Positions 22,304 to 34,124 of a stretch of DNA of 64,000 nucleotides are shown here, piece after piece (within the stretch, counting starts at the first letter, position 1; every line of letters begins with the position of its first letter). Position numbers and translations under genes: made by a program. The notes below the pieces were generated by a model. It ran no database searches and was not told the origin of the DNA. It saw only the letters and a program-made list of their open reading frames with translations. Source of the DNA: Linyphia triangularis. Lineage: Eukaryota > Arthropoda > Arachnida > Araneae > Linyphiidae. The DNA lies in the NCBI GenBank assembly GCA_963978545.1, contig OZ021723.1:44345069-44409068 (forward strand). Reading direction: 5' to 3'.

Positions 22304-23886
22304 CTATACCTAGAGTTTCTTAAAATCTTAAGATAAATGTAGATTATCTAAGAGTTGCCACCAATGCGCCACGCTCGTGATTGCCGGTTAATTTGAAATC
22401 GACTGGTAACCAGTTAGCCAGATTGACGAGTTAGTTTTTAAATTTAGCATAAAACTCCAGGCTACAAATTTTGTGAGCTTCAAGGAATTATTAATGATTA
22501 AAATGAGGACAAGGAAATTATCATTTAATTTTAGAAAGAAACGGTGGTTTTGTACCCATAAATAATTAAGATAGTACCCATAAATAATTTATTAATTTTC
22601 ATTTCAAATTATAGGTAAAACATAAATTACATTAATTTTAATTATGAAATTGGATAACACGCCATTGCTATTAAATATTCTCTAATTTCTACTAATTAAA
22701 TATAAAATAGCTTTTAAAATTTCGTAAATATAATTTTTTGCCTCCATTCCTTTAATTATGCTGTAAAACTTCAAAGAACTTGTTGTCTTTTTATTATCAC
22801 GTATGATTGCCAAATTATTAGCATACATGTAAAAAATGTTGTAGTATTGGGTGCTTATGCATTAAAAAAAGAGGGAATTATGAAACGAATCGAGTGTTTG
22901 GTCTATGTCTCCATTCATAAACAGGGCTCCTCAACATTGATACACACTTTAAATGTGTTGTCACTGATATCAGATGTGTTTTAACATACAGTAATGACAT
23001 TTTGTATTAATGGTATAGGAAGTATTATACATCAAATGTTTGGCTCAATACTTATTTGCCTTCAAGTTTTCAGAGAATTTACTTAAATAAACTTGTAGAT
23101 GATTCTTTAAGGAACAATTTATTATTCAGACCGATGGAAAATTTTAAACGAACACATGGATACAAGCAGCTTCATCATAAGATTTAAAAAAAAAAAAAAA
23201 AAAATAGTTACCATTCGGATTGATTTTTTTGTTGTGAACTAAAGATATGTGATGACGAACCAATTAGGTGATCGGAATTCAAATATAATACGTTGGTTGA
23301 ATAAGTATTTTTCCATTTACTGCAATCATCGAAATGTATTCTTAAAATCAAGTACTGAATTCAAATCGTAAGACGTTTCGAGCAATTACTGTTGATGATT
23401 TTTGTTTACATTAAATTATACAAAGGCAAGAACTTTTTATACCCACACTATGTATCTGCTTTTATTATCAATACTAAAAATCATACATTAGTCTCAACTG
23501 CACTCAAAAGGTTCCATGGTCTTTACTGTAATAAAAACAATCAATAATTTGAACATCGCAAAATTATTATATTGATACATAAATATTGAAGTTATCTTGG
23601 ATTTAGGTTTTCACTCGCATCTAAAATGATTATTTAAGTATATTAATATCTTAAAAGTGTATATAACATAGTTGTAAGAACATATATGCTCTTCCATAGG
23701 CTTGACTCTCTTCATCCTTCAAACTCCATAAACAGGGCTTCCCACTCTTTGAAGATATAATAGAGAATCTGTTTATGATTTAATGGGCAACTTACTCAAG
23801 TTAATCAACCATGAAATCAGGAGCGTGGCGCATTGATGGCGATTCTTAGACAATCTGCAATTAAGAGTTGAAGAAACTCTATATAG
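22304..23886. mobile_element. Non-coding element with ~80-95 bp divergent terminal inverted repeats (1.58 kb)
   Basis: The left arm (22304 to ~22400) contains TAGAGTTTCTT and CAATGCGCCACGCTC. The right arm (~23795-23886) holds the reverse complement, GAGCGTGGCGCATTG and AAGAAACTCTA. The alignment extends over about 80 bp, weaker to 95 bp, with scattered differences. The interior has no transposase frame. This fits a non-autonomous DNA transposon. The exact ends and target duplication are unclear, so the superfamily is not assigned. Confidence 0.72.
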
Positions 23887-24255
23887 AAATCAAGTAATCA
23901 AATATCCTATATTTGGTTTTGGGATCATTCTCCATTTAGTGAAAAAAATAAGGATTAAATAAATACTTCGGGCATTGGTTTTCGTAAATTCCACGCAGTT
24001 TAATTATTTATTATCATCACATTAATTATATCTTAAAGTGCAGAAATAAAACTCAAATAGCATTAAAACTTAAATTGAAAATCAAAATATGTACGATGAA
24101 GCATTTCTCAGTTAACCGTCTACAATACATTTAATTTTTAAACCTATAACAATTTATGAGATAAAAAGTTTTTAGTTTAAAAGGAAGAAACAGGTAGTTT
24201 CCGAATTAACTCAAGTCTAATTTTGGCTTCATTTAAATCAAGGCACTCCTGTAAT

Positions 24256-24292
<37 letters not shown>

Positions 24293-24769
24293 GTTTAATT
24301 TTTTAATAACAACTAGACAAATAAATCAATTATGTGAATTATGTATTATGTATTAAATTAAACTTGTAGAAAAAGGAGACATTTTTAAGATATGATCTTT
24401 AATCATACATTTAACTTCGTTAAAGTAAGTAAAATAATTTGTTAAATTTCTTTTTAATATTTTCAAATTAACTCTAGAAAGAAAGGAAGTTGGAATATAA
24501 AATAAGTGAAAGAAAAGTTGTTCTTGCAAACGTATAGATTTATCCAGGAAGTGTATCTTAAATAAAACAGCAAATGCGTTTAAATCAAGCCAAGGCCACA
24601 CTAGATTAAAATGAGCGTTTAGGCGCTCTCCAGGCAGTGACAATTTACAATTTTCAAAAGTGTATGGGTGTGAAGGAAACAAGTTGTTAGTTCCGTTTTC
24701 TCCCATTAAACAAAGGTGGCACTGCAATTCAACCAGATTTGAAACTGCAATATAGTGATATTAACACAC
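23887..24769. other. Spacer with A29 run and an unassigned minus-strand frame
   Basis: The spacer contains a 29-base poly(A) run at 24261-24289. A 124-codon minus-strand frame at 24353-24727 includes LPGERLNAHFNLVWPWLDLN, but I recognise no family, codon use is AT-driven and it abuts a tandem array. It is more likely chance or an element fragment than a gene. Confidence 0.5.
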
Positions 24770-25037
24770 TTGCAATTAACAATTGGGCTGAAATTTGGCA
24801 GATAGATTCAATGTCGATGACAATGATTTCAATCAAATTCACTGCCACTAAAACTAAAAGGTAGCTTTTACTTGCGCTTGTATCTTCAGATACTAAAAAA
24901 ACCAACCTGCCGTCATGCAATCGAGCTGAAATTTTACAAGTAGATTCGTTGTCGATAAAGTTGCATTATATCATGTTTCGGGAGGAGTTACTGTCACTAA
25001 AAGGTCGCTTTTACACACGCTTCTATCTTCAGAATAC

Positions 25038-25079
<42 letters not shown>

Positions 25080-25470
25080 GTCATCATCCAATCACTCTGA
25101 AATTTAACAGGTAGATTCGTTGTCGATAAGGTTGCATTGTATCATGTTTTGGGGAGTTACTGTCATTAAAAGTTTGCTTTTACACAAGCTTCTATCTTCA
25201 GCATACTAAAAAACCAACTAGTAGTCATCCAATCGGGCTGAAATTTGGCGGATAGATTCGATGTCGGTAATGTTGCATTATATCAAGTTTTGGGGGCTAT
25301 CATTGTCACAAAACTCTCTTTTACAAATGCTTCAATTGGCGTTTGGAATTACTAATAAACCTACTTTCTTTCATCCAATCGAACTGAAATTTGACAGATA
25401 AATGCGTTGTCGATTGCATTACATTAAGATTTGGAGGCCGCTTTTACACACGTTTCTATTGTCTTACTTC
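24770..25470. repeat. ~140-bp tandem array, five diverged units
   Basis: The word CTGAAATTT (with variants) anchors units near 24787, 24925, 25096, 25237 and 25383, giving spacings of 138, 171, 141 and 146. Each unit holds AATCG-like, GATTCGTTGTCGATAA-like, GTTACTGTCACTAAAA-like and CTTCTATCTTCAG-like blocks. The long spacing is caused by a 39-base poly(A) expansion at 25039-25077. A diverged copy in the opposite orientation lies at 50770-50985. Confidence 0.85.
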
Positions 25471-25529
25471 AGACTTTACTCTCATTCTATTATCCAGATA
25501 CCCAGGTTAATTTAAAAATACTTAATTTG

Positions 25530-25840
25530 GTGATATTTAATGACTAAAAACCTTGATAAAACTGAGAGTTTCATCTGTTTCTTGGTAGTCTGGGAAAACA
25601 CTAGGAAGTCTTAGTCCTTTTTAGTCTCTTTATCTTCAAGCCTTCAACGTAATCATCAGATTTAAAATGCAGGCTTCAGACAACAGTAGAGAGAGACTTG
25701 TCATTAATGTGTAGATTGGCTCTGGAAATCACTTTTACCCATTCCTCGCATTGATCCGGATCCAAGGGGAATTCGCAACAACTAAGTTCTGTTCTCTTTC
25801 CAGAGTATAAAGTACAGAGTGGAATACAACAGTTTACCAT
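25530..25840 (-). pseudogene. THAP zinc-finger domain, broken at a zinc ligand
   Basis: The minus-strand frame from ATG 25840 starts MVNCCIPLCTLYSGKR and runs through CEFPLDPDQCEEWVKVIS, ANLHINDKSL, matching the THAP fold (C2CH zinc finger that binds DNA). The first cysteine pair and the tryptophan are present. A TGA then stands exactly where the third zinc ligand, the Cys before SLHF, belongs (about 25678-25680). The histidine follows, and after a one-base frameshift near 25600 a PSVFPDY block corresponds to the AVPTIF-type end of THAP domains. THAP domains occur in host regulators and in P-element-type transposases; which this came from cannot be told. It directly abuts the mariner remnant, which reads on the other strand. 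Confidence 0.8.
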
Positions 25841-26397
25841 ATTTGGGAAACGCAATTTGTGGGGAGCTTTACTTTTTGCTTCCATCTAAAGAAAAAAGCA
25901 AAAGTAGTCATCGATTGCTGCGTGAGGGTAATGGGGACCATGCTTCACCAGTTTCAACTTATGAGTACTCGTTTAGACTCTTCGAAAGATTTTTACTCTG
26001 AAGATAAGGAACGCCTAAGAAAATCCAGAAAGTTTTAAGATCCAGAATTAGATGCATTATTGAAAGAAGACTAGTGTAAAATGCATAAAGAACTTTCAAA
26101 ATCTTCGGAAGTGAAACAACGAGCAATTTCATTAAGCTCAAAAGCATGGGAATGACCCAAAAGCAAGGAAATGGAGTTTCCAGACGAAATCCAAAGGACT
26201 TGAAAAAGAGATTTTTCACCGTAGTGCAGCTGCTCTAATGGTAGAAAATGGAATTTTTTTTTTGTATCGAATTGTAACTGGTGATGAAAAGTAGATTCAT
26301 TACGACGCAAGATATCTTGGCGATCAAATGTATCAATGGACATTCATGGATCAAAAATCATGCTCTATATTTGGTGGGATCAGCCGCGTGTAGTATA

Positions 26398-27636
26398 CAC
26401 TCTCTGGACAAAATCTGGACTCTATCCAGACACCCCTTAAAAAAGTGGTTCTGGCGAGTGACGCAATTTGATAAGTAATTGAAAGCTATAAAAGTGTTGG
26501 TAGTGGTTTGTCAGATTGTATTTATGCGTTTGTGAGGCAAGGAGTAAGTCAAAGGAGCTTAGTGAGTTTGATCGTGGCAGAATAGTGGGATGCCACCTTT
26601 GTGGGAAATCAGTTCGTGAGATTGCAGACATTCTACAGAAGCCTAAATCCACTGTGAGTGATGTAATTGTGAAGTGAAAACGTCGAGGCAGTAAAACGGC
26701 AGAAAAAAACGAATCACTAGGCCGAAAACACTTGGTGAACGCAGCCGCAGAACTCTGAAAAGGGTAGTGAAACAAAATCGCAAGTCCTCGTTGGTGGAAA
26801 TTTCTCAGAAGTTCCAAAGTTCATCAGGCGTTAGTGTTAGCAGCAGGAATATCCGTCGAGAGTTAAAAGGCTTGGGATTCCATGGTCGTGAAGCCTCTCA
26901 CAAGCCGAACATCACTCCACAGAATGCGAAGCTTCGATTGCAATGGTGAAGAGCTCACCGTCATTGGACTGTGGACATGTGGAAAACTGTTCTTTGGAGT
27001 GATGAATCTCACTTTATAGTCTGGCAGTCGGATGGACGCGTCTGGGTTTGGCGGATGCCCGGCGAACGTTTCTATAGTGACTGCATTGTGCCGACTGTTA
27101 AGTTTGGTGGTGGAAGCATAATGGTGTGGGGATGTTTCTCGTGGTTTGGCCTGGGTCCGTTAGTTCCTGTGGTTGGAAACATGAAGTCTAAGATGTATGT
27201 GGACATTCTGGACAATGCTGCACTCCCAAATCTATGGCAATATTTCGGGGAAGGCCCATTTCTCTTCCAGCAGGATAACTGCTCCATTCACACATCGAGG
27301 CTTGCACAGACGTGGTTTGACGAAATGGGTGTTCAAAATCTGGACTGGCCTTCTCAGAGCCCCGATCTATATCCCATAGAACACCTTTGGGACGAATTAG
27401 AGCGCAGATTACGTAGCCAGCTAAATCGACCATCTTCACTGCAAGCACTCACTTCAGCTGTGATGGACGCCTGGAAGGCAATTCCTATGGTCACCTATCA
27501 AAAATTGGTGGAAAGTCTTCCCAAACGTGTGCAGACTGTCATCGATGCAAAAGGGGACCAACATCATATTAATATGTGCCTCAGGACGCTCTAAGTCCAT
27601 ACCACTGGGTGTCCGGATACTTTTGGCCAGATAGTG
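26398..27636 (+). mobile_element. Tc1-like transposon (1239 bp) nested in the mariner
   Basis: The element starts CACTCTCTGGACAAAA and ends with the matching reverse complement TTTTGGCCAGATAGTG, ~30-bp imperfect terminal repeats. It is flanked by TA at 26396-26397 and 27637-27638. Mariner homology is continuous across the TA (VVY on the left, YGQL on the right), so it entered the mariner after that copy existed. Confidence 0.93.
26543..27594 (+). pseudogene. Tc1-like transposase (DD34E), three breaks
   Basis: The protein starts around SKELSEFDRGRIVGC with the paired helix-turn-helix region. It has a TGA at 26675-26677, a one-base frameshift at an A run near 26702-26708, and a TGA at 26947-26949. 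From there 207 codons are open to TAA at 27592-27594. The DDE triad is complete: Asp in WSDESHF, Asp in [12 protein letters not shown], Glu in [13 protein letters not shown], with 34 residues between the last two. Tc1 transposases cut and paste at TA. The catalytic core is intact by motif, but the DNA-binding part is broken, so this copy is non-functional. No clear start codon remains in the first frame. Confidence 0.92.
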
Positions 27637-28070
27637 TATTATGGGCAGCTAAAACCAAATGACAACATCATGGGTAATCGCTACCAGCCGCAATTGATGT
27701 GTTTGAACCGATCATTGAAGGATAAATGACTGGAATATGAGAAGAAACTAAAAAAAATGATTTTGCAGCGCAACATTGCTTGACCACATGTTTCAGTATG
27801 AGTAAAATACTATATGGAACCACTCCGCCGTATGTTTCAGACATTGCTCCTTCCAATAATAACTTGTTTAGATCAATGATTCATGGCCTATCTGAGCAGC
27901 ACTTACGATCTTACGAGGAATGCATAAATGGGTCGAATCTTGGATTGCCTCTAAAGACCAGTTGTTCTTTCAACGCGAGATTAGTATACCGCCAGAAATA
28001 TGGCAAAAAGTATAGTGAATAGCAATGGACAGTACCACATGAGTAAATCTGTTACCCTTTTTGTACAATA

Positions 28071-30455
28071 AAGCCCCAATTTTCATAAAATTTCCTTTAA
28101 AACTAACTCGTACCAAAATAATATGAAAGTATTAAATAACGATAAATATCAACGAAATGTTTAAATAACACAATTAAATAAAATTTTTAGTAATATCAGT
28201 TCAAAACTTAATTATTTTTTGTTTTAAATTCAGCCATATTCTAAATTACATTAAAAGGCGGGAAAACAGATAATGATATCACTTGGGGGACTGATTTCCA
28301 TTATAATGAAGTCAATCAGAAAAGAAAATTAAAGATACTGCCTTAAAGCGAATATATTTGTAAACAAGATAACAATTAAGAGTATCTGCATATTCTCAAC
28401 AGATTTCTTGAAAATTTCTGAGACAGAGAAAACACTTAATAACTTATTTTATTCTCTCTCATAAAAATTTACCATGCATTGAAATAACGAAGGGAGTTCA
28501 TGGATATGTTAATCTTTATTTAAAAAAATTACAGAAAGAAAATAGTTTCTTTCGCATTGATATTTGAGCACAAGTTATTAGTACTAATTGAAGCAAGAAA
28601 TAATTAGCTTCAAAATGTCAAAAAGCCTTTTGTTAGTTCATAAAATAAATAACTCAATATAATTACTCAGATAATATTTCCTTCAATAAATTTACATATC
28701 CCAGTTTTAATTTGTTCTATTCACAGAAAATTTGAATGGTTGTTTCTGCATTATGTACTAAAGTTTTATTTGTTATGTTGATTAAGTAATGAAACTAGAA
28801 AACAAACGTCACCTAATCTATTGAAAAATTGACATTTGGAATTAAGCCGAGCTTTTTTTTATTATCATATATAGATAGGTGGAATATAGATATAGTAAAC
28901 AAAACAGATCTTGCCATTTTATCGAATTCGAAGATAGTCTGACAGTAACAATTTGCAAAAAATGTAACCAAACTGACGAGCTTAGAAAAAAACCCGAATT
29001 ATAATTTGTTGTCAATTTAAAATTTTATATTGGAATGGCGACTTGGAGCATGCAAACAGACGGAAATATCTTTTCTATAAGCTTGTTAGTGCATTACTGT
29101 AAAGAAAAATATTTATATTAAATTAAGTTATATAAGAAATATTAAATTATATTAATATTAAATTATTCTAAAGAAAAATAAAATAAAAATTAAAACTGAT
29201 GATTTAGCATTTGATAACTATAGTTGCATATTGTTGACACATTATTCCTGAAACTAAGAAATAGACCAACAGTTCCTTAATTTAGCAATCTCTTGTTAAT
29301 TACAGTTTGTGCTTTTATCTCCTGAGATCTTCATAAGTCAAGCAATTTAACCCATACATTTAATTTGCACATTAAGGCATTTATTGTGTTGAGAGCGTTT
29401 TTTTATATTTGAAATTATGGAATTTATTAGAAAAAATCTTAATTTTACTATCACCTTAAAAAAAAATTACGTTTTCCTTAACATTTGATAAAAACAATTT
29501 AGATAAAAAAAAATCTCAATAAAATGTAAGCAAACTGAATTTGGCTATAATCCATTCTCTAGATTTCTCACAAAAAATCCAGACCAATATAACATGTATC
29601 ATCCTAACTTCGAGAGTCTATCTATCAAAGGATATTACACTTTAAATTATAAATAACAAGCCCATAATGCTGATCCTCAACTATGACATTCTAAGCCTAC
29701 ATAAGATCTTGTCATCAATTCTGATCAGAACTGTCATTTAACTCATAGAAGACTGTGAGATGCGATGAAGCGTATTAGATCGGTCAATATGTGGGATGGT
29801 TGCTAAGCAACAATGCGGCTTTAGTCCACTATGTTTAAATGTCACAGCATTTGCCTTATATCTAACTTTTCTGGGCATCATAGATGAATTGAAATCCTTT
29901 CAAATTGTTTGAACCGAACTAAAAATTAAACAATTTCGAGGTAAATCATAGAAATTGTAAAATATGCTTCAAATTGAATGTAAATGGCAAATTAGAAATA
30001 TTCAACGATATAATAGATTATTTAAGAGTAGTATTCTCTTTGAATACGCGTTTGTTAGCTTTAATTTGATGTATTTAATATAACAAATTATTCATAAATT
30101 TATATAAAAAAAGCAAAATTGCATATTAAATAAATATTTCTAAAGTAATTTAAAAATTGTAATTAAAAGAGTCCTGTATATTAAGTTTAAACTATATATT
30201 TTGTTTTATTACTTTAAATATACATTTCTAGCAAATTTGAAAGAAATAAAAGACGAAAGAGACTAAAAAGTGGATATGAATAATAATTACAACGGAAAAA
30301 TAATTTGATTTTAAAATTATTTTTTTAAAACAGCTTTTTAAATAGTTTTTTAAATTTATTTATTTAATTTTTTTTTGAGTCATTCTAAATCAAGATTATT
30401 ATAAATACTATAATACCCGGATAAGTTTAGAATAATAATAATTTTGTTAAGTATT
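28071..30455. other. AT-rich spacer, no gene seen
   Basis: No domain-bearing frame, terminal repeat or RNA gene was found. Confidence 0.6.
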
Positions 30456-30469
30456 TATATATATATATA

Positions 30470-30503
<34 letters not shown>

Positions 30504-30519
30504 ACACCCCCCCCCCCCC
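30456..30519. repeat. Compound microsatellite (TA)n-(A)n-(C)n
   Basis: An AT dinucleotide run passes into about 30 A, then ACACA and about 13 C. Such junctions are prone to replication slippage and assembly error. Confidence 0.95.
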
Positions 30520-31233
30520 TAATTTTTAACTAAGTTACCTTTAAGATTCATGAAAAAATAATTCAATTGGTTTATTTGTTGGAATTATAGCAATAGCGTA
30601 CTTTAAAGTAAAAAAAAAAAAAAAAAAAAAATGCAGAAAAAAAATTATATTTATTGCGAAATTTTTTTTTTTATTTCATCCTTAAAAAGGCTTTGAAAAA
30701 GGTAGTCTATTAGAAAGTTAGCTTTACGTTTTTAAAAAACTTTTCTTACTTGTATCTTAAAATTTCCAGCAAAAATTTCAAAAAGCAATTAAATATGTTG
30801 CAGTATTTTTATCAGTAGTAGCAATATACATCCACGAACAAAATCTAAACTGTAAATAATTTCTTTAAGCCTTTTGTGTAGGTGCTTTTTATACTGTAAA
30901 ACTTTTTTCTTGTATTATCCATTAAAAAAAAATATCCTTCAATATAATTTTAAAAATAAGAGAAAAATATTTAATTAAATAATTTGTGAATACTTCTTGG
31001 AAATTAATACAAACTGAGGGACATATTTTATAACCATCGTTTGTTATTTACATATTCAGAATAGTATTTTATGGTTTCCATGTTGGTTATATGGTAAGTT
31101 TTTTTCTTCTAATCATTTCAAAACTTAACTCACTTTAAAGTAAAATAAAATCAGGATTTTATTTTGAAAATATAAGACATGAATTCTTTCACTTTGATTT
31201 ACAAAATGTCTTTTTTATCCATCAAATAGTTTT

Positions 31234-31800
31234 AGGGTGTCCGGCACTTTCATAGAAGTCCATGTTAAATTCAACAACTTTGGTGGCATTTCATTTAATA
31301 ACCGATTCTTCAAACATTGTGGAAATTTCAAAGTTTAATATTTGGATACTTTTGAAAACTTTAACATGAAATTTTTGTTATTTTTTGAAAATTAAAATAA
31401 TTATGATTTTCTAAAAATACGTCTAAGAAAATTTTTTAAATTTTAGACTGATTATATTAAAAAAAAGTATAGTACTTACCATCAATTACTCGCATTAAAG
31501 TACTTAAATACAATAAAGAAACATCATGTATAAAAAAAAAATTTCAAGCATTTATGTCAAATAGATTTTAAGTTGTGTGCCCCCAAATATGAAAAAATGG
31601 CATTTTGAGAAATTCGGCTTTGAAGGTAAAAAACATACATTAAATACCTACATTTTGTTTACTTCAAAAAATTATTAAAAATATTTTGAAATAAGATATA
31701 ATTACAAACGAGACATCATTTTAAATAGAAGAATTTAATTTTTAATAAATATTAATAAACTCGAAATTAATAATCTGATTTTTCATGTGCCCGACCCCCT
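31234..31800. mobile_element. Possible non-coding element with GGTGTCCGGCAC-type ends
   Basis: AGGGTGTCCGGCAC at 31234 is matched in inverted orientation by GTGCCCGACCCCCT at 31787-31800, with mismatches. The interior contains no frame. The ends are short and imperfect and no target duplication is clear, so this is a candidate only. Confidence 0.4.
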
Positions 31801-31965
31801 TTACTTAGAGTCATCGCTCAGTTAAAATCTACTAAATTTTATTCCTTCCCATTTTTAAGCAACCGAAACGAGTAAAGGAAAACATCGAAATAAAAGTGTC
31901 ATGAATATAGACATATTAAGTACTGTATAACGTTATTTAGAATGTGCTTAAAAGGAAGTTCTACT

Positions 31966-32673
31966 AAGGATAATTCCCTATACTCGCTATGTTACAATCT
32001 TCAAGCCCAGTGCATTAAGAAACTACTTTCTCTAATCACTTTGAAATTTAGTGAGTAAGTACGGAAATTTTCGCTTAATGAAATGACAAACATTGAAAAT
32101 AATGTCTAATATATTTTATTTTTTATTTCATATCCTTACGTCAATGCGTATGTAGTGGCTGCATCTAGTTTTGTCTTTCGCTATTTTAATTTTCATTGAT
32201 AAATGAAAAAAATTTACGTTATTTCATTAAGTGATTTTTTTCGTTCCTGCCCTTTAAATTTCAAGGAGGAAGTTTCTAAATGCACTGGGCTAGAAGATTG
32301 TAAATTACATCGATATAGATAAACAACTGGATAGACTGCTCCATTGTCAATTACAAAGAGAAAAACGCGCCGGGGATTGCGAAGCTGGTGGGATGATTAA
32401 CCAATCACAGTTCACTTTTATAGTTGGATGGGAATGCGAAAAACCTTGTAAAGTGTTAGAGTACATATTTTTTTGCACATTATTACTATTTAAGGTGTAC
32501 TATTGACATTTCTGCTGTGTACAACCCAAAATTTTATTTTCAATCCTCGGCAATTCATATTTTTTATCCTACAAATTCCATCTAACAACGGCTTCATTTT
32601 CCCAGCGTTAAGCAGTCTATCCAGTTGTTTATCTATATCGATGGTAAATTAGGAAGTATAGGGAATGATCCTT
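31966..32673. mobile_element. Foldback MITE with ~100-bp terminal inverted repeats, carrying a nested hAT-like MITE
   Basis: The left arm starts AAGGATAATTCCCTATACT at 31966 and runs to about 32085 through CAATCTTCAAGCCCAGTGCAT and TTGAAATTTA to CTTAATGAAAT. The right arm, read inward, is AAGGATCATTCCCTATACTTCC (32673 to ~32652), then after skipping the nested MITE, CAATCTTCTAGCCCAGTGCAT, and ends near 32222. A TA two bases outside each end is compatible with a Tc1/mariner-type target site. Without the insert the element is about 365 bp and nearly all stem. Confidence 0.85.
32308..32643. mobile_element. hAT-like MITE (336 bp, 33-bp perfect TIRs)
   Basis: The first 33 bases (32308-32340, starting CATCGATATAGATAAACAAC) are the exact reverse complement of the last 33 (32611-32643). 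GTAAATTA occurs directly outside both ends (32300-32307 and 32644-32651), an 8-bp target duplication as made by hAT transposases. The interior is non-coding. Confidence 0.93.
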
Positions 32674-33658
32674 GCTATGACTTCTTTATAAGGTACTCAA
32701 TGAATCGTTTTACAATTTTTTTTTATATTTAAAAATTTCTATATTTTTAATTGTTGATAATGAACGTTTTAATGACTATTATACATAAATAAAATTGTTA
32801 ATTTCACTTAATTGAGTAGGCAATTAAGTGGTATTGAACATGGATATGAAAGAATTTTAGTTTGATTGATTTACGTAAGAACAACATAAATATTTCAAAT
32901 TAAATCTTTGTTGTAGCATCTTTAAAATTACTTTTAAATATACAAAACTGTAGAAAAAGATTCCTCTCTCATAATCCTGCAATTATTGTACTAACTAAAA
33001 CCCATTATTATTCTGTACAAAGAAGGTTAATATTTAAAATTGATATTTATTTTTAAGAACAAATTTGGATATAATTATTGTAACTCAGTATGCATTAACT
33101 CATATTTTTGATGTTTCTTAAACCAAACCTTTTATGAAAAAGAACTATATACGTCTTATGTTTCGAGAGATTATAGGCAATTATATTATTTCAAAGAAAT
33201 TAATTTCTTTTGAAAAGTAGATAAGGATTTGGAAAAGAAAAAATTAAAAGATTTAACGCTGTATTTTAATTTTTAGAATGTATAGTAAAATTCGTCATTA
33301 TACTTTGTAAACAATTTTTTTTTAACAGTTTAAAAGCATCATATTGTTCATTCTCATATATATAATGATTAAAATTAAAAAAGGAAGAATGAGGTAGTTT
33401 TAATGACTAAAGAAAAAAATAGTTAATATAAGAAAATTTAATGTTAGAACATGACAACTAAAAATTTTTAGAGATTAATTAGCTATATTTTTATTCCAAC
33501 TTGATGAAATTTTATACACTTAATCTTTTATGTAAGTGAAGATAACTGTCGATATGAAATTCCGGAATTCCCTGATTCACCTCTTTTGGAGTATGATCAT
33601 AATTTGCGATCTATTGAACCAATTTGAACTAGTTTCCACTTTCAATTACTCATATGTA
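32674..33658. other. AT-rich spacer left of the LTR element
   Basis: No gene was found. The last ~60 bases contain ATTGAACCAATTTGAA, which recurs near 41569-41584. This suggests the LTR element landed in a dispersed repeat that continues after 40821. Confidence 0.55.
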
Positions 33659-34124
33659 TGTAGGATTTTTATCATCCCATATCAATTGTTTACCGTACAT
33701 TTCAATTTCCTCTTGTAAAGACAGATGACACTGCAAGACGATGTTTCTTTTTTTTTTTATTATTAAGAATAAGTATTCGTACTCCGCGATTTTATTTTTT
33801 TAAGCAGAAGCACACCGGATTCCATTCGGGAACAAACATGCTGAACTCTGTCCGCCAATTTTGGGTGCACTCAACTCACTTCGCTAATTGGGTAATGTAC
33901 TAATTAAACACTTAGTTTTCGTCGACTTGTGCTGCCATTTGGCTAGTAATATTTAATACTTTTCCCCCCTTTGTTTTATTTGAAAGTGATTGTGATGTTT
34001 CGTCTAATAAATTTAATTGTACTTTCTATTTCTGATTTGGAAGTTTATTTCTCTTTTATTTCATTTTTGCTTCCCTAAATAAATCCCCTAGACATTTTAA
34101 AAATTCGAACCACTAACCCCCACA
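33659..34124 (+). repeat. 5' LTR of the 7.16-kb Gypsy element
   Basis: It runs TGTAGG to CCCACA and matches 40351-40817. Just after it, TTTTTGGGGTCCTCGGCC is the only primer-site-like sequence; it weakly recalls tRNA-Pro primer sites, but I cannot confirm this. Confidence 0.95.

Larger units (their letters stand above)
25846..28070 (+). pseudogene. Decayed mariner transposase, interrupted by a Tc1-like element
   Basis: Fragments in several frames match mariner transposases in order. An N-terminal helix-turn-helix region is at ~25860-25990, then a block around LKSMGMTQKQGN at ~26130, then RIVTGDEK with the Trp codon after it mutated to TAG at ~26293, then WWDQPRVVY ending at ~26397. The protein resumes after the nested element at 27639 with YGQLKPNDNI, and near 27825-27905 with PPYVSDIAPSNNNLF and LSEQHLRSYEEC. 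Of the DDD triad only the first Asp (TGDEK) remains; the second is replaced by Asn near 27770 and the third by Asn in APSNNN. Many stops and frameshifts are present. It resembles the mellifera-type group. Terminal repeats are not clear. Confidence 0.85.

Noticed and set aside
24353..24727. 124-codon minus-strand protein
   Set aside because: No recognised domain, AT-driven composition and adjacency to a tandem array make chance or an element fragment more likely. It is mentioned only as part of the spacer.
30456..30519. Regulatory or structural element
   Set aside because: It is a simple compound microsatellite, explained by slippage.
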